A DNA stretch of 44,104 bases, taken from the NCBI GenBank assembly GCA_027604685.1, contig JADHYX010000166.1, positions 1 to 44,104 of the forward strand, in the 5' to 3' direction. Below the pieces are notes generated by a model. The model was not told the origin of the DNA. It made no database searches and saw nothing but the letters and a program-made list of their open reading frames with translations. A program made the translations under genes and the position numbers. This document shows, one piece after another, positions 22,561-33,990 of the stretch; position 1 is the first letter of the stretch; every line of letters begins with the position of its first letter. The stretch is from Lobulomyces angularis. Lineage: Eukaryota > Chytridiomycota > Chytridiomycetes > Lobulomycetales > Lobulomycetaceae.

Positions 22561-23600
22561 AATGTTCTTAAAACATGGTATAAACTCTGCACTGAAAGTA
22601 AGGTAACTCTTATTCGGTTGGCTGCTACCGACCAAATACTGACTTGTCACTCTCAGCCCTGTTTTCAGTGACAATAACCTTTTTTCTTTCCTTTCTCCCA
22701 GGTTGGTGGGCTCTATCACTAAGTCTCTTACGCTGTGGGATATTTGTGGGTCTTTGTATGGCAACTGGGTTTTCGTTCGATATGGCATCTTGAAGATATG
22801 TAAATCCTCTAGATTCATATATAATATTTGGTGCGGTATCTTTTTTTTTCTTTAATTTGGGTTTTTTGTCATAGTTTTAAACCAAATTCAATTTCATTTC
22901 CTAGGGTAAATATTTCATGTGCAGATTGAAAATTATTTGTTAATTCTTCAGCATTCTCTGCACCTCTAGTTAAATCATAGACTGCTTCATTAACACTAAG
23001 AATTTTAATATCAAAACCTTTATTTGCAGAAAAATTACCTATTGCACTTTTTTACAGTCTTTATAACTGTGACATTCCGTTTTTGTAAAGGTTCCTGGAA
23101 TAATCATTTCCACAAAGAGAGATACCCAAATACACTTTTTTATTGTGAGGTCTAATTTTTCTGAAAAAATAAATATAATTAACTCACTGCAGTTATATTT
23201 ATCTAGAAAACTTCCTTTGTTAATAATAAAAAATTCGGCAGCTATTGGTCGTATCAAAAAATTTGTATTTTTATAAACTAATAAATCAGAATCATTGCTG
23301 ATAACGATTCTTTGATCATCCTTTTTGCCTTTAAATCCAAACCTCGGCTTCAAAGTCTGGTACCTGTAATGAGCAATTTTGTGGAGCTTCCTTAGGAAAG
23401 GCTTCTTTAATTTGGTTTTTTGTCAACATTTTTTAAATTTTGATTACAGCGTTTCCAATTTTTTTATGGATATTGATGCTTTTCTGTACATTTTTTGGAT
23501 TTTTCTAAACTTTTTATTCTACGAAGTAATTTCCTTTCTTTTTTGTGTAGTTGAAAGTAAGTTGCCTTTTTTTGAATGCTCAATTTGTCACTATCCTAAA
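22540..23600 (-). pseudogene. XPG/FEN-like PIN nuclease relic upstream of the Fanzor
   Basis: On the minus strand, 23353-23039 encodes QRIVISNDSDLLVYKNTNFL then IRPIA, the SxDSDLL acidic motif of the XPG/FEN internal (PIN-like) nuclease domain. Upstream, 23590-23460 (YFQLHKKERKLLRRIKSLEK) resembles the helical lead-in of the same family. Downstream, after a frame change, 23045-22870 gives a helical segment (GNFSANKGFDIKIL and AEELTNNFQSAHEIF) that fits the post-nuclease region. Another frame continues at 22818-22540 (IEPTNLGERKEKR). Several frameshifts and stops break it up, and no start is visible. Large families of such XPG-like proteins occur in Mucoromycota. Order and shared strand suggest it belongs to the same element as the Fanzor segment, either as one fused gene or two adjacent ones. 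Confidence 0.5.
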
Positions 23601-23603
23601 TAA

Positions 23604-24833
23604 ATATCAAATCTATGTTGTTTTCAATCAAAAAAATAATTCCGAGAAGATACTATTCCATCCTTCTGAAAGGAATTGATAAAAGGGCGATAGTACGCTA
23701 GTACATCAATATATACAATTTTACCTCACATCAAATTAATTAAGGGTTCTTTTTCTACTTTTTGTAGAAACTCGTTTTTTTTTTGTAAGTTGGTGAAAAG
23801 ATTTGATTCCCATTGTAAATATAATTTAATAAAAAAAAAAATTAAAATAAAATTAAAAAAAAGATTGAAAAAATAATAAATATTATATTTAAATAAAAAA
23901 TTAAAAAAATACAAGGAATACTTTTTATTTGTTAACTTTGAGAAAAAATTTTGTGAGTAAAAAAAAAAAAAATTTCTCAAAAAATTAGCCACCAAGATTT
24001 TTCACAATGAAGTTTTTGAATTTTGTAGTTGTTGAGAATATTTCGAATTGTTGTTTCTGAAACTAAATGTTTATTTAATTCATTTTAGTGTCTGCAATAG
24101 TATATTCTGCAATTTCTTTTCTAATTTATTTCATCCTTACTTTTGAGCTGGAAATTTTAACCTTTAGGTGTGAGGTCAATTTCAAGTCTATTTTACCAAT
24201 AACCATTTATGTACATCCCTCATTGCGCATTAATCATTTATTTTTTTTGGAAATTGGCTTTTTTTTGGCTCAAGATAATAAATTTTACAATGAACAAAGA
24301 GGCAGGTAAAAAGTTCTGTACATAAAAGTATCACTTAAAGGGCATCAATCATTCAAAGGTAAGTTATCTATGCTAATCCATTACAATAAAAAAACCTAAT
24401 CGTTAACCCTGCATCATTCTTAAAAAAAATTCAATTCTCTTCTTTATACAAAAAGCTGAAATTAGCCCATTACTACCATTAAAACTATGAAAAATGCAAT
24501 CATAAAACCTACAAATAATACAACTGTAGCAACCAAACTCCAACTCTACCCCTGTTAAAATAATAACAGCCAAAAACCACAAACAACACGCTATTTCCTC
24601 AATTCAACAATTTCCTCATGTTAATGTGGTTTAGTTTGATACAGAGCAAAGCTTAGATACCTAACAAATTACCAACATAAAGTCACAAAGGTATGGGAGA
24701 TAGTTAAATTTAGTTTAATTTGTTTTAAAAAAAAAAAAAATATGTATACATATAATTTTGTTTTTGAGAAAAAAAACAAAATTATTTTTTTTTGATCTGA
24801 ATAAAAAAAAATAATTAAAATATATTAAAAATT
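23604..24833. other. Intergenic, includes a C-rich, G-poor tract
   Basis: No gene was supported. 23720-24000 is nearly pure A/T. Open frames at 23726-23995 (-) and 24088-24309 (+) are Phe/Asn/Ile-rich by composition and show no motif. From about 24440 to 24620 the plus strand is markedly richer in C than in G, described under findings. The last 110 bp before the methyltransferase start are poly-A/T. Confidence 0.45.
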
Positions 24834-26048
24834 ATGTTAATTGGAAATTCAAAACCACTAGTTACAATTTTAATATTTTTTATATTTTTGACCTTTTTTT
24901 ATCTAATACTCAACATAAAAAATGGAGTTAATTCCAGTGGTTCAAAAAGTAGTGAATTTGAAATTTTAAAAAATGAAATTCAACAGTTAAAGTTTCAGCT
25001 TCACACCTATCAGGAAAAAAATAATGAGCAGAAAGTTACAATCTCGCCTGATAAAGCGGTTTTTTTGCAAGGTAAGAAATTTAACAACCCAAATCAATTT
25101 AAAACTTTTTTTACCATTATATATATATATAAAAAAAAAAAAAAATTGAATAGCACAACATGGACAAGATAGAGTAAACAATTTCAAAAAAAAAAATAAA
25201 AAATTTATAACTTTTTTTATTTAGTACATGTACGAAAATTACTTCCACAATTTAGGAAGACCTGGTATATTCATTGAATTTGGTAACAATTAACGACTTT
25301 CGTGTTGTTTGTATTTAATTTTTTTGTATCAGGAGCAAGAAATGGAATTGCTCAAAGTAATACTTACTTTTATGAGAAAGCATTGGGCTGGAAAGGATTA
25401 ATGGCTGAAGTTATGGAAGACGAGTATAAAGAGCTTGTTAAAAATCGGCCTGGTTACTAAAAAATTTAATTTTTTTACAATATTAAAAATCTTGCACTAC
25501 AGGATCCTTAACTGTAAATGGTGCCATATGTGCCAAACCTGGCACTATAGAATTTGCTGTTTCTCAAATAGGTGGATGGCATGGTAATTTATAAATTTTT
25601 TTTTTCATTTTATCTATTTGAAATTTAGGAATTGCTGGACAAATTACTGAAGAAAGAAAAAATAAAAATGCTAAGATAATAACAGTGCCTTGTTACACAT
25701 TGAATCATGTGATAGAGAAAGCGGGATTTTTAAGAGTCGACTGGATGTCAGTCGATACAGAAGGATCTGAGTTAGAAGTTTTATCGGCCTTTGATTTTAG
25801 CAAGGTAGTTATCGATTTTATCCAAGTGGAATGTCTAACAATGGAACCAGAGAAAATGAATGGTATCATTAGTTTGATGGAATCAAGTGGTTCGAAACAT
25901 TTTTCATAAAAAACCTTTTTACACCAAATTTTTATTTTAAGGTTATGAATACATAAATTCATTTGTTGTTGCTGATGATACCAGAGATTTGATGTTCAGA
26001 AGATCGCAAATCAGTGATTTAAGAAAATTTAACGACTTTAAAATTTGA
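24834..26048 (+). CDS. FkbM-family methyltransferase, membrane-anchored
   Basis: Seven exons (24834-25071, 25154-25173, 25225-25282, 25333-25452, 25503-25583, 25629-25889, 25942-26048) give 294 aa in phase. Residues 8-27 (PLVTILIFFIFLTFFYLIL) are a membrane anchor, followed by a short coiled stalk (FEILKNEIQQLKFQLH). The catalytic part shows FkbM (Methyltransf_21) features: GQD, FIEFGARNGIAQSNTYFYE for SAM binding, LGWKGLMAEV, and WMSVDTEGSELEVLSAFDF near the end. The family transfers methyl groups from SAM, often to hydroxyls of sugars or small molecules. The substrate here is unknown. The type II topology suggests Golgi or ER. Exon 2 is only 20 nt. The last intron uses a GTTCGA donor; without it the frame stops at 25907. 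Confidence 0.85.
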
Positions 26049-26467
26049 TATTACCTTTATATCTCCCTTTTATTCAAATTTTTTTATCGAGTTTTTTTTT
26101 TTTTTTTTTTTATTTTGCTAATATTTTTATTTATTAAATTTATTTTTTTTTTTATTTAATTAAAATTAAAAAAAATTATAAAATTTTATTTTTCTCAAAA
26201 ATGTGCTTTAAATTCATACATTTTCGATAGATGGCGTTAGTACACTTTCACAATTATTCTTACATTGGAAGACAACCAATAAAATTATAAAATTTTTAAG
26301 TATTATTTGTTTTTTTCAAACACTATATATTAAAAAAAAAAAAAAAAATGTCTAAAAAATAATAGTAACAAAAAAAAAAAATATAATAATAAAAAAGAAA
26401 ATGGTATTATAAAAGTAGGAATAAAAAGGTTATTTTGTATAAAAATTCCTGTCAAAAGGAAATGGAT
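26049..26467. other. Convergent 3' flanks, poly-A/T
   Basis: Spacer between the convergent methyltransferase and Argonaute genes, dominated by A/T homopolymers. I see nothing else in it. Confidence 0.5.
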
Positions 26468-29400
26468 CTACATAAAATACATGACCTAGTAAAAGAAAAA
26501 CAATTAATTTATAATTAAAAAAAAGTGTTCTTAAATACCTTAGTTAATTCTGGTTTAACTACGCCGTATACTAAGCCTCTGTCAAAAATTGTTGATGCCC
26601 TTTTTGTAAATCCTCTCCCTCTCATTTGGGTCACAGGATTCGGACTTTGGAATAATATATCTTGAGGTGGAACACCTATCATTCCACCAACACTACCTTG
26701 AATCAGTCCACCAGAATTATTTATTTGTTGCTGCAATTCATCAATTTCTTTATCAGTAGCATGAAATCTTGCTCTAGCGGCTACTAAATGCGCATAGTAA
26801 GCTGGAGGACATACTGAAACGCTTCTAGTTGCTCTGCAATAAAGATAACACATTCTATAAGTCAACTCTTGTAAACTGTCAGAGGAGAAATTGTTTTCAT
26901 CTCTTAATACATGGTAATGGGTTGGTTTAGAAGTGCCTTGCAGCCCTGGATGAGAACACAAGTAAAAATCGAATTCTACATTAAATGCTTCGGTTAATAA
27001 TCAATATAGTTAAAAATTTTCTTCACCTGATGGGTGAGTAACACCGGCTTCAATAACTGTACCGGGTAAGACATTACCACTCCTATCAGAATCTTCCTTT
27101 CTAATTGGGAAGAATCTAGCATGATGTCTCTTTTGAACAACAATAAAAGTAATTGTTGGCCTATAATTTTGTTCTAAATTTTGACAAGCTCTACGAATTG
27201 CATCCACCTCGAAGGCTAAAACATCATTAAATTGCTGTTCAGAGACCCCATCTCTGTAAAATACGATTCTTTCTGGTTTAGCTCCACATGTTTGGTAAAA
27301 TGTTTTTAGAAGCTCTATAATCATAGAATTTAAATCGGATATTACTTCTTGTCTTCCAGTTTGTACTCTAATTGACGCAGCATAACGAGAGCATTGTGCA
27401 TCCATCGACCCAACCAAAGCTGCTATGGATTGATTTGATGCAGAACCTGGTGCAGGATGCTAGATTTTAAAATGATATTAATATTACAATAACAAAAAAT
27501 ATACGGTAACATCGGCCCCAAATACAATGGTTGGAGATGAACTAACAAATGGTAACTGCGTATTGGAAAGATAAGAATTCATTCCACCTAATTTCACATT
27601 CATTTTTAAACACACGTTTGCGCAATACTGTCTTTTAGCAGCAAACATATGCTTGGCTTGAATACACTGAGTAGCAATTCCAATAACAGTGTCACTAACT
27701 CTTTTGATTTCGGCATACAAAGGCACTCCAGTGTTTGGTAAGATACAAACAATTAATTGGGGTCTTTCGTTAAAAGAGTTGCCAGCAACCATGTATGCGT
27801 CAATTAAAGTTTTTTCAATGTTGCCATGAGGTTGCGCATATGAAATTGGAGGTTGGCGATTTTGAATAAATACACCACATTCTTCACATGTTTGTACTAA
27901 CAACGTAATAAATTTTTGAATTGCTCCAACGGGGTAATCTTGTTCAGATCCAAAGGCTACCACAGACCATGATCTCATTGTAATTCCTTGAGCTACCATT
28001 TTATCTCTAAGGTTCCAAGCACCCTCACTAAAAAGAAATTACTTTAAAATATTAACAATTTTCATAAGTTACCGAGGAGTAATTAATGGTTCTTTTGAAG
28101 CAGGGTGGTAAGATATCGTAGGAGCCGGCAAAACTCTAGCATTGACTATTGCCATTTCATGTCCAATTTGAACATTAAATTCCTTCAAATATTCATTGTC
28201 ACGTTGCTGTAAAATTGTGATACCGGCTGATATTTTATTTGATCGGACATGTGGAGGTTGGCAAGTAAATTTAATCATTTCTGCAGTCTGAGAGAAAATA
28301 TAATATTGAAAAAAAAAAAATTGCTGTAATATACCTGTCTTTCATTTAATTTTCTCAAATGCCTCTGTCCTTTAACAATATCGCAAACTTCTAAAGGTAA
28401 GTAAATATTTTTAGACACATCCCCAACTACTAAGCATGGTAATTGTGGAAAATATAAATTTAAATTATATTTATTTTTGAAATAATTAGAAACTGATTCC
28501 TCTTGCATATTCGCTGCTTCACCCAGCGGAAACATTGTTCTATGTGCAGGAGTATTAGTGATTTTTGAAATCCGATACTTTCTTCTAATCTGACCACGGT
28601 GTGTGACCACCACCTTAATTCCCTTTAACGCCTTAATGTTTTTAAGTAAAAAAAAGAATAAGTAACAAAAATAAACTTCATTATTTACCTTTTCTAGTTT
28701 AATTCTATCTTTATCAGTAATTCCTTGCCTTAAATCATTGGGTGAATTTTTTCCTAAAATTTTAGCCATAATCTCTAATATTGGACCAGGTTGATAAAAA
28801 GCGGTGGCAGATACGTCTAAATTTATTAACATCTGACCTCTGGATGGTCTAATAGATTGATGAAAACCTTGCCAGAGTTGTGCTCCATTTGCTATTGATT
28901 GCGATGAATCACTTGTATAAAAACATCTGCCAACCGTTGTATACAAAAGCGAAGGACGATGACGAAGAAGAATGTCCTTTGAATTTTTATTTTACTTTGA
29001 AAAAAAAATTTAAAACCATACAAGTGCCATCATTGCGTCTAAGGGGGCTTCGCTAATCCTACCATCTAAAAATAAACCAAGATTGTTCATGTTGATTTCT
29101 CCGATTTTTTTGATAGTCATCACAAAAGTCTTGGGATTTTTTCTACACAATTCAGTGTTATAAAATGCTTTTGCCAAATTGAATATTACCTTTTCGCTAA
29201 GGGATCCTCGGTATCAAAATAATCCAAAGAATATGGGTCATCTTGAAGTGGAAGGTCTCTAATTGAAAACATATTATGCCTTCCATCGAATATCGGTACA
29301 GCTTCCAATTTTATTTTATTGTTTTCCAGCCAAAGTTGATAAATCCTTCTATTTTTTGCAGGAGGAACATCAGGGATTATTTGGATGTCGTAGTGATGTA

Positions 29401-29500
29401 TATTTGATTGAGGCAAAGAAGTTATTGGAAAAAAATTGGCTCTAACTTGTATCTGTCTTCCAGAGTTTCCCAGAGGCGGACGTAGAGTTAAATTTGTCAT
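26468..29500 (-). CDS. Argonaute, slicer-type
   Basis: Nine exons (29500-29190, 29142-29022, 28976-28689, 28631-28335, 28287-28073, 28027-27505, 27459-27027, 26975-26539, 26485-26468) total 2,643 bp, 880 aa. The order is N domain ([20 protein letters not shown]), L1 ([27 protein letters not shown]), PAZ ([25 protein letters not shown]), Mid, and Piwi. The catalytic tetrad is intact: FGADVTHPAPG (Asp), [12 protein letters not shown] (Glu finger), [13 protein letters not shown] (Asp) and [18 protein letters not shown] (His). The protein ends KPELTKVMYFM from an 18-nt last exon. It binds small RNAs and can cleave targets in RNA interference. There is almost no N-terminal extension. The N gap lies 110 bp upstream, so a further 5' exon is possible, though this ATG fits the family start. 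Confidence 0.95.
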
Positions 29501-29609
29501 TAGACCAGAAATGGAATTACTGTTGAGGTGTTTTACTATATTAAATTGAAAATAGGGTAAAGTAGAAAAGCAGACAACTTTGAGGAATTCAAATTTTTTT
29601 TAGAAATAA

Positions 29610-29619
29610 NNNNNNNNNN
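29610..29619. other. Assembly gap (10 N)
   Basis: Ten undetermined bases. The true distance across the gap is unknown. The gap lies between the Argonaute 5' end and about 500 bp of A/T-rich sequence (29620-30126) in which I see no gene. Confidence 0.95.
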
Positions 29620-30126
29620 ATTCAGATAAACTTTTCAGTATATTTTTGGTTTTTCTAATGACCTTGTGTAACAAGAAGAATTTACATTACTTTCCATCAA
29701 GCCCCAAAGTAAAAATAGCCAATACCAATTTGCTGTTTACCCTTTTATCACCACTGTGGTGCTAATTTGTTACAAAGTGATGGATCCAGTGAATATTTTT
29801 CAGTTATGAACGTGTAATTAATTTTTTTTAATACTAGCAAGTTTTTTGTACATTTGCATAGAACTTTTGCAAGTTTCTTATAATTATTCATTACTTGAAA
29901 TTTCATACGTATTTTAAAAATAATGATGGTGTTTGTTTCCTTACGTCAAAAGAACAATTTCAGAAATAGAAGATAATTTAAAGAATTTTTTTAGAACATT
30001 TTAGGTTGTGGATTCCACTTCTCTAAATTCTTAAAATCAAAGCAATGGCAGAGAATGATTTATAAAATTTTTCATCAAAAAATTTATATTTACTATAAAA
30101 AAATTTAATAATTTTTTCTATTACAA

Positions 30127-31746
30127 TTAATTAAAAATTTCCTCCTCTAATAGATCAACTTCCATTTTTAACTGTAGCTCACCTCCATTTACATTATCTA
30201 AATAAAACTGAAAAAAATGACCATCAAAAGTAGCCACACTAAGTAGGTTGTTTTCTGTAATTGCGCAAATATTTTTCTGCACCAATTTTAACTTACTATT
30301 GCTACTATTTTTCCTGGATATCGCATTCCCATTAGATGAAGAATTTTGGGTTTGAGGTGATTGACTGTAGCTAGTCTGGCTGTTTCTAGAATCCTTTCTC
30401 TTTTTTATGGGGATCTTGGCAAACATAAAATCTCTAAAAAAAAATAATCACAATTAAAAATGAAAGGAATTAGGTTTACCTTTGAGGATCAAAAATTTCA
30501 GTAACACTTGTTGGTAAAAACATCGCCCCAAAAGAAGTTGTGGCGGAGGTTATGGGTGATTTACTTTGTAAGTAAAGATAAGGGTTAAAAATGTTCAATA
30601 CAAGAAATATTACATTTGCTCATAAAGAGTTAACTTTCTTTCAGCTCCTCTTTCTTCAAAAATTCGGCTTTCCATTCCATAATTTGAATTGCTCTGGTTA
30701 CCTTGGTTATCTTGTTTATCTAACTTATACACATGAACTGTATCCGTATCACTCGAAACACAAAGAAATTTATTATTTTGACTAAAGCTAATGGAAAAGA
30801 TTCTTGCATTATAAGTTCCTCTTCTAAACTGAAACAATTTTTCTCCATTAGGAATTGAAAAAACTCTAACGACTGTGCCTATTATATTTCAAAAAATTTT
30901 TTTTTAGAATTTTGTTTTTGATTTTTTTTTAAGAAACTGTATGTTTCTAGATATTTTTTCATTCTAGTACCCTTATCACTAGCCGTCGCAATCATAGTAC
31001 CATCAAATGAAAAAGCAAGGCAACATACATTATTTTTATGGGCCTCAATTATTTTTACTGCTTGGAGATTAATAGTATCAAAAATTAAAACATCCCTGAA
31101 ACAAAAATGAAAAATATTTTTAGATTTAAATTAGCTATTTTTGATGTTAACGAGAAAAAACCATACCCAGGAGTACTTGGTAAATAAGCTAAATAGCAAT
31201 TTTCGCTGGAAGGTGATAAACAACATAGTGCATTAGGGTTTGGATTAGTATTAATGGTATTTAAAAGTTTCATATTTCCCATATCATATATAAAAATTCT
31301 CTCTTCTAAACAAACCACTAATCTCTTTTTGTTTAATTTTACACTTAAAATAGCAGTTTCATAGTCCAACTCACATATAGCACTTAACCTCTGAAAAAAC
31401 AAAAATTAAATAATTAAAAAATTTTATTTTTTACTTTAGTGTTATAAATCTGTAATCGTCTTGGACTACTAAATGATTGTTCCCCTGCTCCAACTAATGC
31501 AACTAGAGAAGTAAAAAATAAAATTTCCACTATTTTAACACCACTAGGCTAAAACGATAAAATGATGAATAAACACAATCATAATAAAAAAAAACTTAGA
31601 AATATACGAATTTTTTTTTGTTTATTTATTTTGTAACATACAGAATGAAAAATTTGACCAAATTGAGAGTTAATATTAAATATCCTGTAGCCATTTCTAG
31701 TCGCAATTGATAAGCATGTTGCATCTTGATTAAATGATATATTCAT
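30127..31746 (-). CDS. PROPPIN beta-propeller (Atg18/WIPI-like), copy 1
   Basis: It starts at ATG 31746 ([20 protein letters not shown]) and continues through exons ending at TAA 30127. Junctions I checked include TCT|CCT before [12 protein letters not shown], and the one before [14 protein letters not shown]. The WD-like blades lead to [33 protein letters not shown] and [16 protein letters not shown] is the paired-arginine motif that binds PI3P and PI(3,5)P2. The C-terminal blade ends with [14 protein letters not shown] Ser/Asn-rich insertion ([18 protein letters not shown]) sits in a late loop, near 30360. PROPPINs act in autophagosome formation and vacuole or endosome membrane dynamics. 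A second copy lies in tandem upstream. Confidence 0.9.
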
Positions 31747-32135
31747 TTGGAGCAGCTTTGAATTGCAAATGTAATGATGTAATTTTTTTTTATTGCGTTA
31801 AATGTATTTTAATTAAACAAAATAGATTCGTAAAATAGCAATTTTGGATTTATTGAAAACTTTTTTTATTTGTGGATATTTTTCCAAAACCCTTTGTTTT
31901 AATAATGTTTTTCATTGCTTTTATTAAAGAATTTTTTGTTAAACAGATATTGCTTCCATTATACTACGAACTTCATTTAATTTTTAAAATTGGTATAAAC
32001 AATATATTTTAAGTTTCTTAATGATGTATCGTCGATGCGTGTAAGATGATAGCAGTTGTTGGTGCTAACATTAAACTTTTAAATCCAATTCAGTGGGACA
32101 CTTGGCCAAATGTTTAAATGTAAATAAAAAGAAAT

Positions 32136-33345
32136 TTACAACAAAATTTCTTCTCTTAATAGAAAACATTCTCCACCAAAAATGGTATTTAGTTTAAATT
32201 TATAAAATCTTCCATCAAAATTTGCTACTGAAACGCATTGGTCGGCAGACATAGAGCAGACATTAAATACAGGTAAGTTGGGTTTGACATTTAATGTTTT
32301 CTGACTGAAAGGTAATTTGCAAAAAGCAAAGTCTCTCTTTAATTCCCATAATGATCCGACACTAGTTGGTATCAACGCATTCACAGGGGTTAAACTAAAA
32401 ATAAAATAAAATAACGAATAAATTTCAAAATTCTTCGAATGGTTTTTTTTTAATCTAATACTTGCATTGTATTATAAAGATTAAACTTTTTTTCGATGGT
32501 ATTAGTCTTTAAATCAAAGGTATCGCTGTTGTTTACACTGTCGAGCTTAAAAATGTGAACAGTGTCAGTGTCACTGAAAAATAAAGAAAATTTGTTAAAC
32601 TTTTAGCGCTTCTTTTAAAACCTAGAGCAGCAAAGATAATTGTTGTCTGGCGAAAACGAAATAGAGTAAATTTTAGCCACATACGTCCCACGCCTAAATT
32701 GAAATAGTCTGGTGCCACTAGGTATGGAAAATACTCTAATCACTGTTCCCTTATCACTAGAAGTAGCTAATAGTGTTCCATCGAAGGAAAAGCTTAAGTA
32801 GGATATTGGTGAAAGATGAGCCTCAATGACTTTAACATGAATTTGCTGCAGCAAATCATGAATGTGCACTAAACCGTTATTAACTTTACCATTTTCAACA
32901 TAAGCTAAATAGCAATTGTTACTAGACGGTGACAATGCAAATGGAGCTGAAGAAAACAGAGGTTTAGTAAAAGTTAAAAATTTTCGTTAAACCCTACCAT
33001 TCTCAGAATAACGACATTCTATAATTTCAATTTGACTCATGTTTGACATATCAAAAATTTTTATTTTATTTTTCAACAATATTGAAAGTCTAATTTTATT
33101 TAATTTCAAATTTAAAATTTCATCTTCAAATTCTAATTCACAAATAAAGCTGTTTCTTTTAATATTAAAAATTTGCAGCATCTTTAAGTTTCGATAATTT
33201 ACAATCCCCAGCAGACTTGTATTAAATAACATTTCGCAAAATTTAAACTGCTCATTTTTTTCTTCGCTTGAGTAAAACATACCAAAGTTGTCCTGTAAGT
33301 TAAATAATTTAAATCCTTTTTCAGCAACAGATAGGCAAGTACCAT
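32136..33345 (-). CDS. PROPPIN beta-propeller (Atg18/WIPI-like), copy 2
   Basis: Tandem paralogue of the gene at 30127-31746, same strand. Recognisable parts are RQDGTCLSVAEKGFKLFNL at the N-terminus, [54 protein letters not shown] (intact FRRG lipid-binding motif), the SDTDTVHIFKL exon at about 32574-32530, and ANFDGRFYKFKL near the C-terminus at 32136. Unlike copy 1, no ATG is in frame at the expected start: the open frame reads ...TIFAYFLLNFIRQDG, back to a TAA at about 33395. A 5' exon, a non-ATG start, or an early inactivating change are the options. All later exons look intact. The two paralogues differ at many positions, so the duplication is not recent. Confidence 0.8.
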
Positions 33346-33399
33346 CCTGGCGTATGAAATTTAATAAAAAGTAGGCAAAAATAGTTAATTTTGATTTTT

Positions 33400-33990
33400 A
33401 GAAACAGGTAGAAAAAAAGTTTTGTATTTGGATATTAAATTGAATAGAAAATGTATAAAAGGGAGATAATTTTTAGTTTTACTTGATTAAAAGAAAGGGA
33501 ATTGATCATGTAAAAAAAAGTTGAGAAAAAAAAATCTCCAAAAATGAATAATAAAAAATCATTAACAAAAAATTATAATTTTTTATAATTTTTTGTAATC
33601 TTTGTACAAAATTAAAACAAAGAACCCTTATTATATGCTAGTATATTCAATGCGAAGTAGTTAATAACATATCAAATAGCCGACCTTCAGTAAGCACACT
33701 CTATGCAGAGAGGTTCTTGTTTTTACTAAAATCGATAAAAATAGCTGAGTGGTAAGCAGGTGGAGCACTTTATCAGTGCGAATTATACTTAAAATTTAAT
33801 AGAAACTATAGGAAAACTATATATATTTTTTAAACATCGCGATAATTTTTTGACACCAAATTCCATATTTACATTTGGATAACCTTCAAAAAAATCACCA
33901 ACAAAAAGCATTGAAATTGCAATATATCGCTACTTAATTGAAAATTTATTTCAAAGCCTTTTGAAAGCATTTATCTAATCTTTTTTTTAA
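33400..33990. other. Intergenic between PROPPIN 2 and the carrier
   Basis: A/T-rich divergent intergenic region. Around 33740-33790 there is a tRNA A-box-like string (TAGCTGAGTGGT) that I reject as a tRNA gene. No coding exon was found, including none that would supply the missing start of PROPPIN copy 2. Confidence 0.4.

Noticed and set aside
23726..23995. Minus-strand Phe/Asn-rich ORF
   Set aside because: Its composition comes directly from A/T homopolymers. No motif or splice support.
33740..33790. tRNA-like string (A-box TAGCTGAGTGGT, B-box-like GTGCGAATT)
   Set aside because: The spacing is about 10 nt too short, there is no acceptor stem, and the B box is imperfect. At best it is a decayed tRNA-derived piece.
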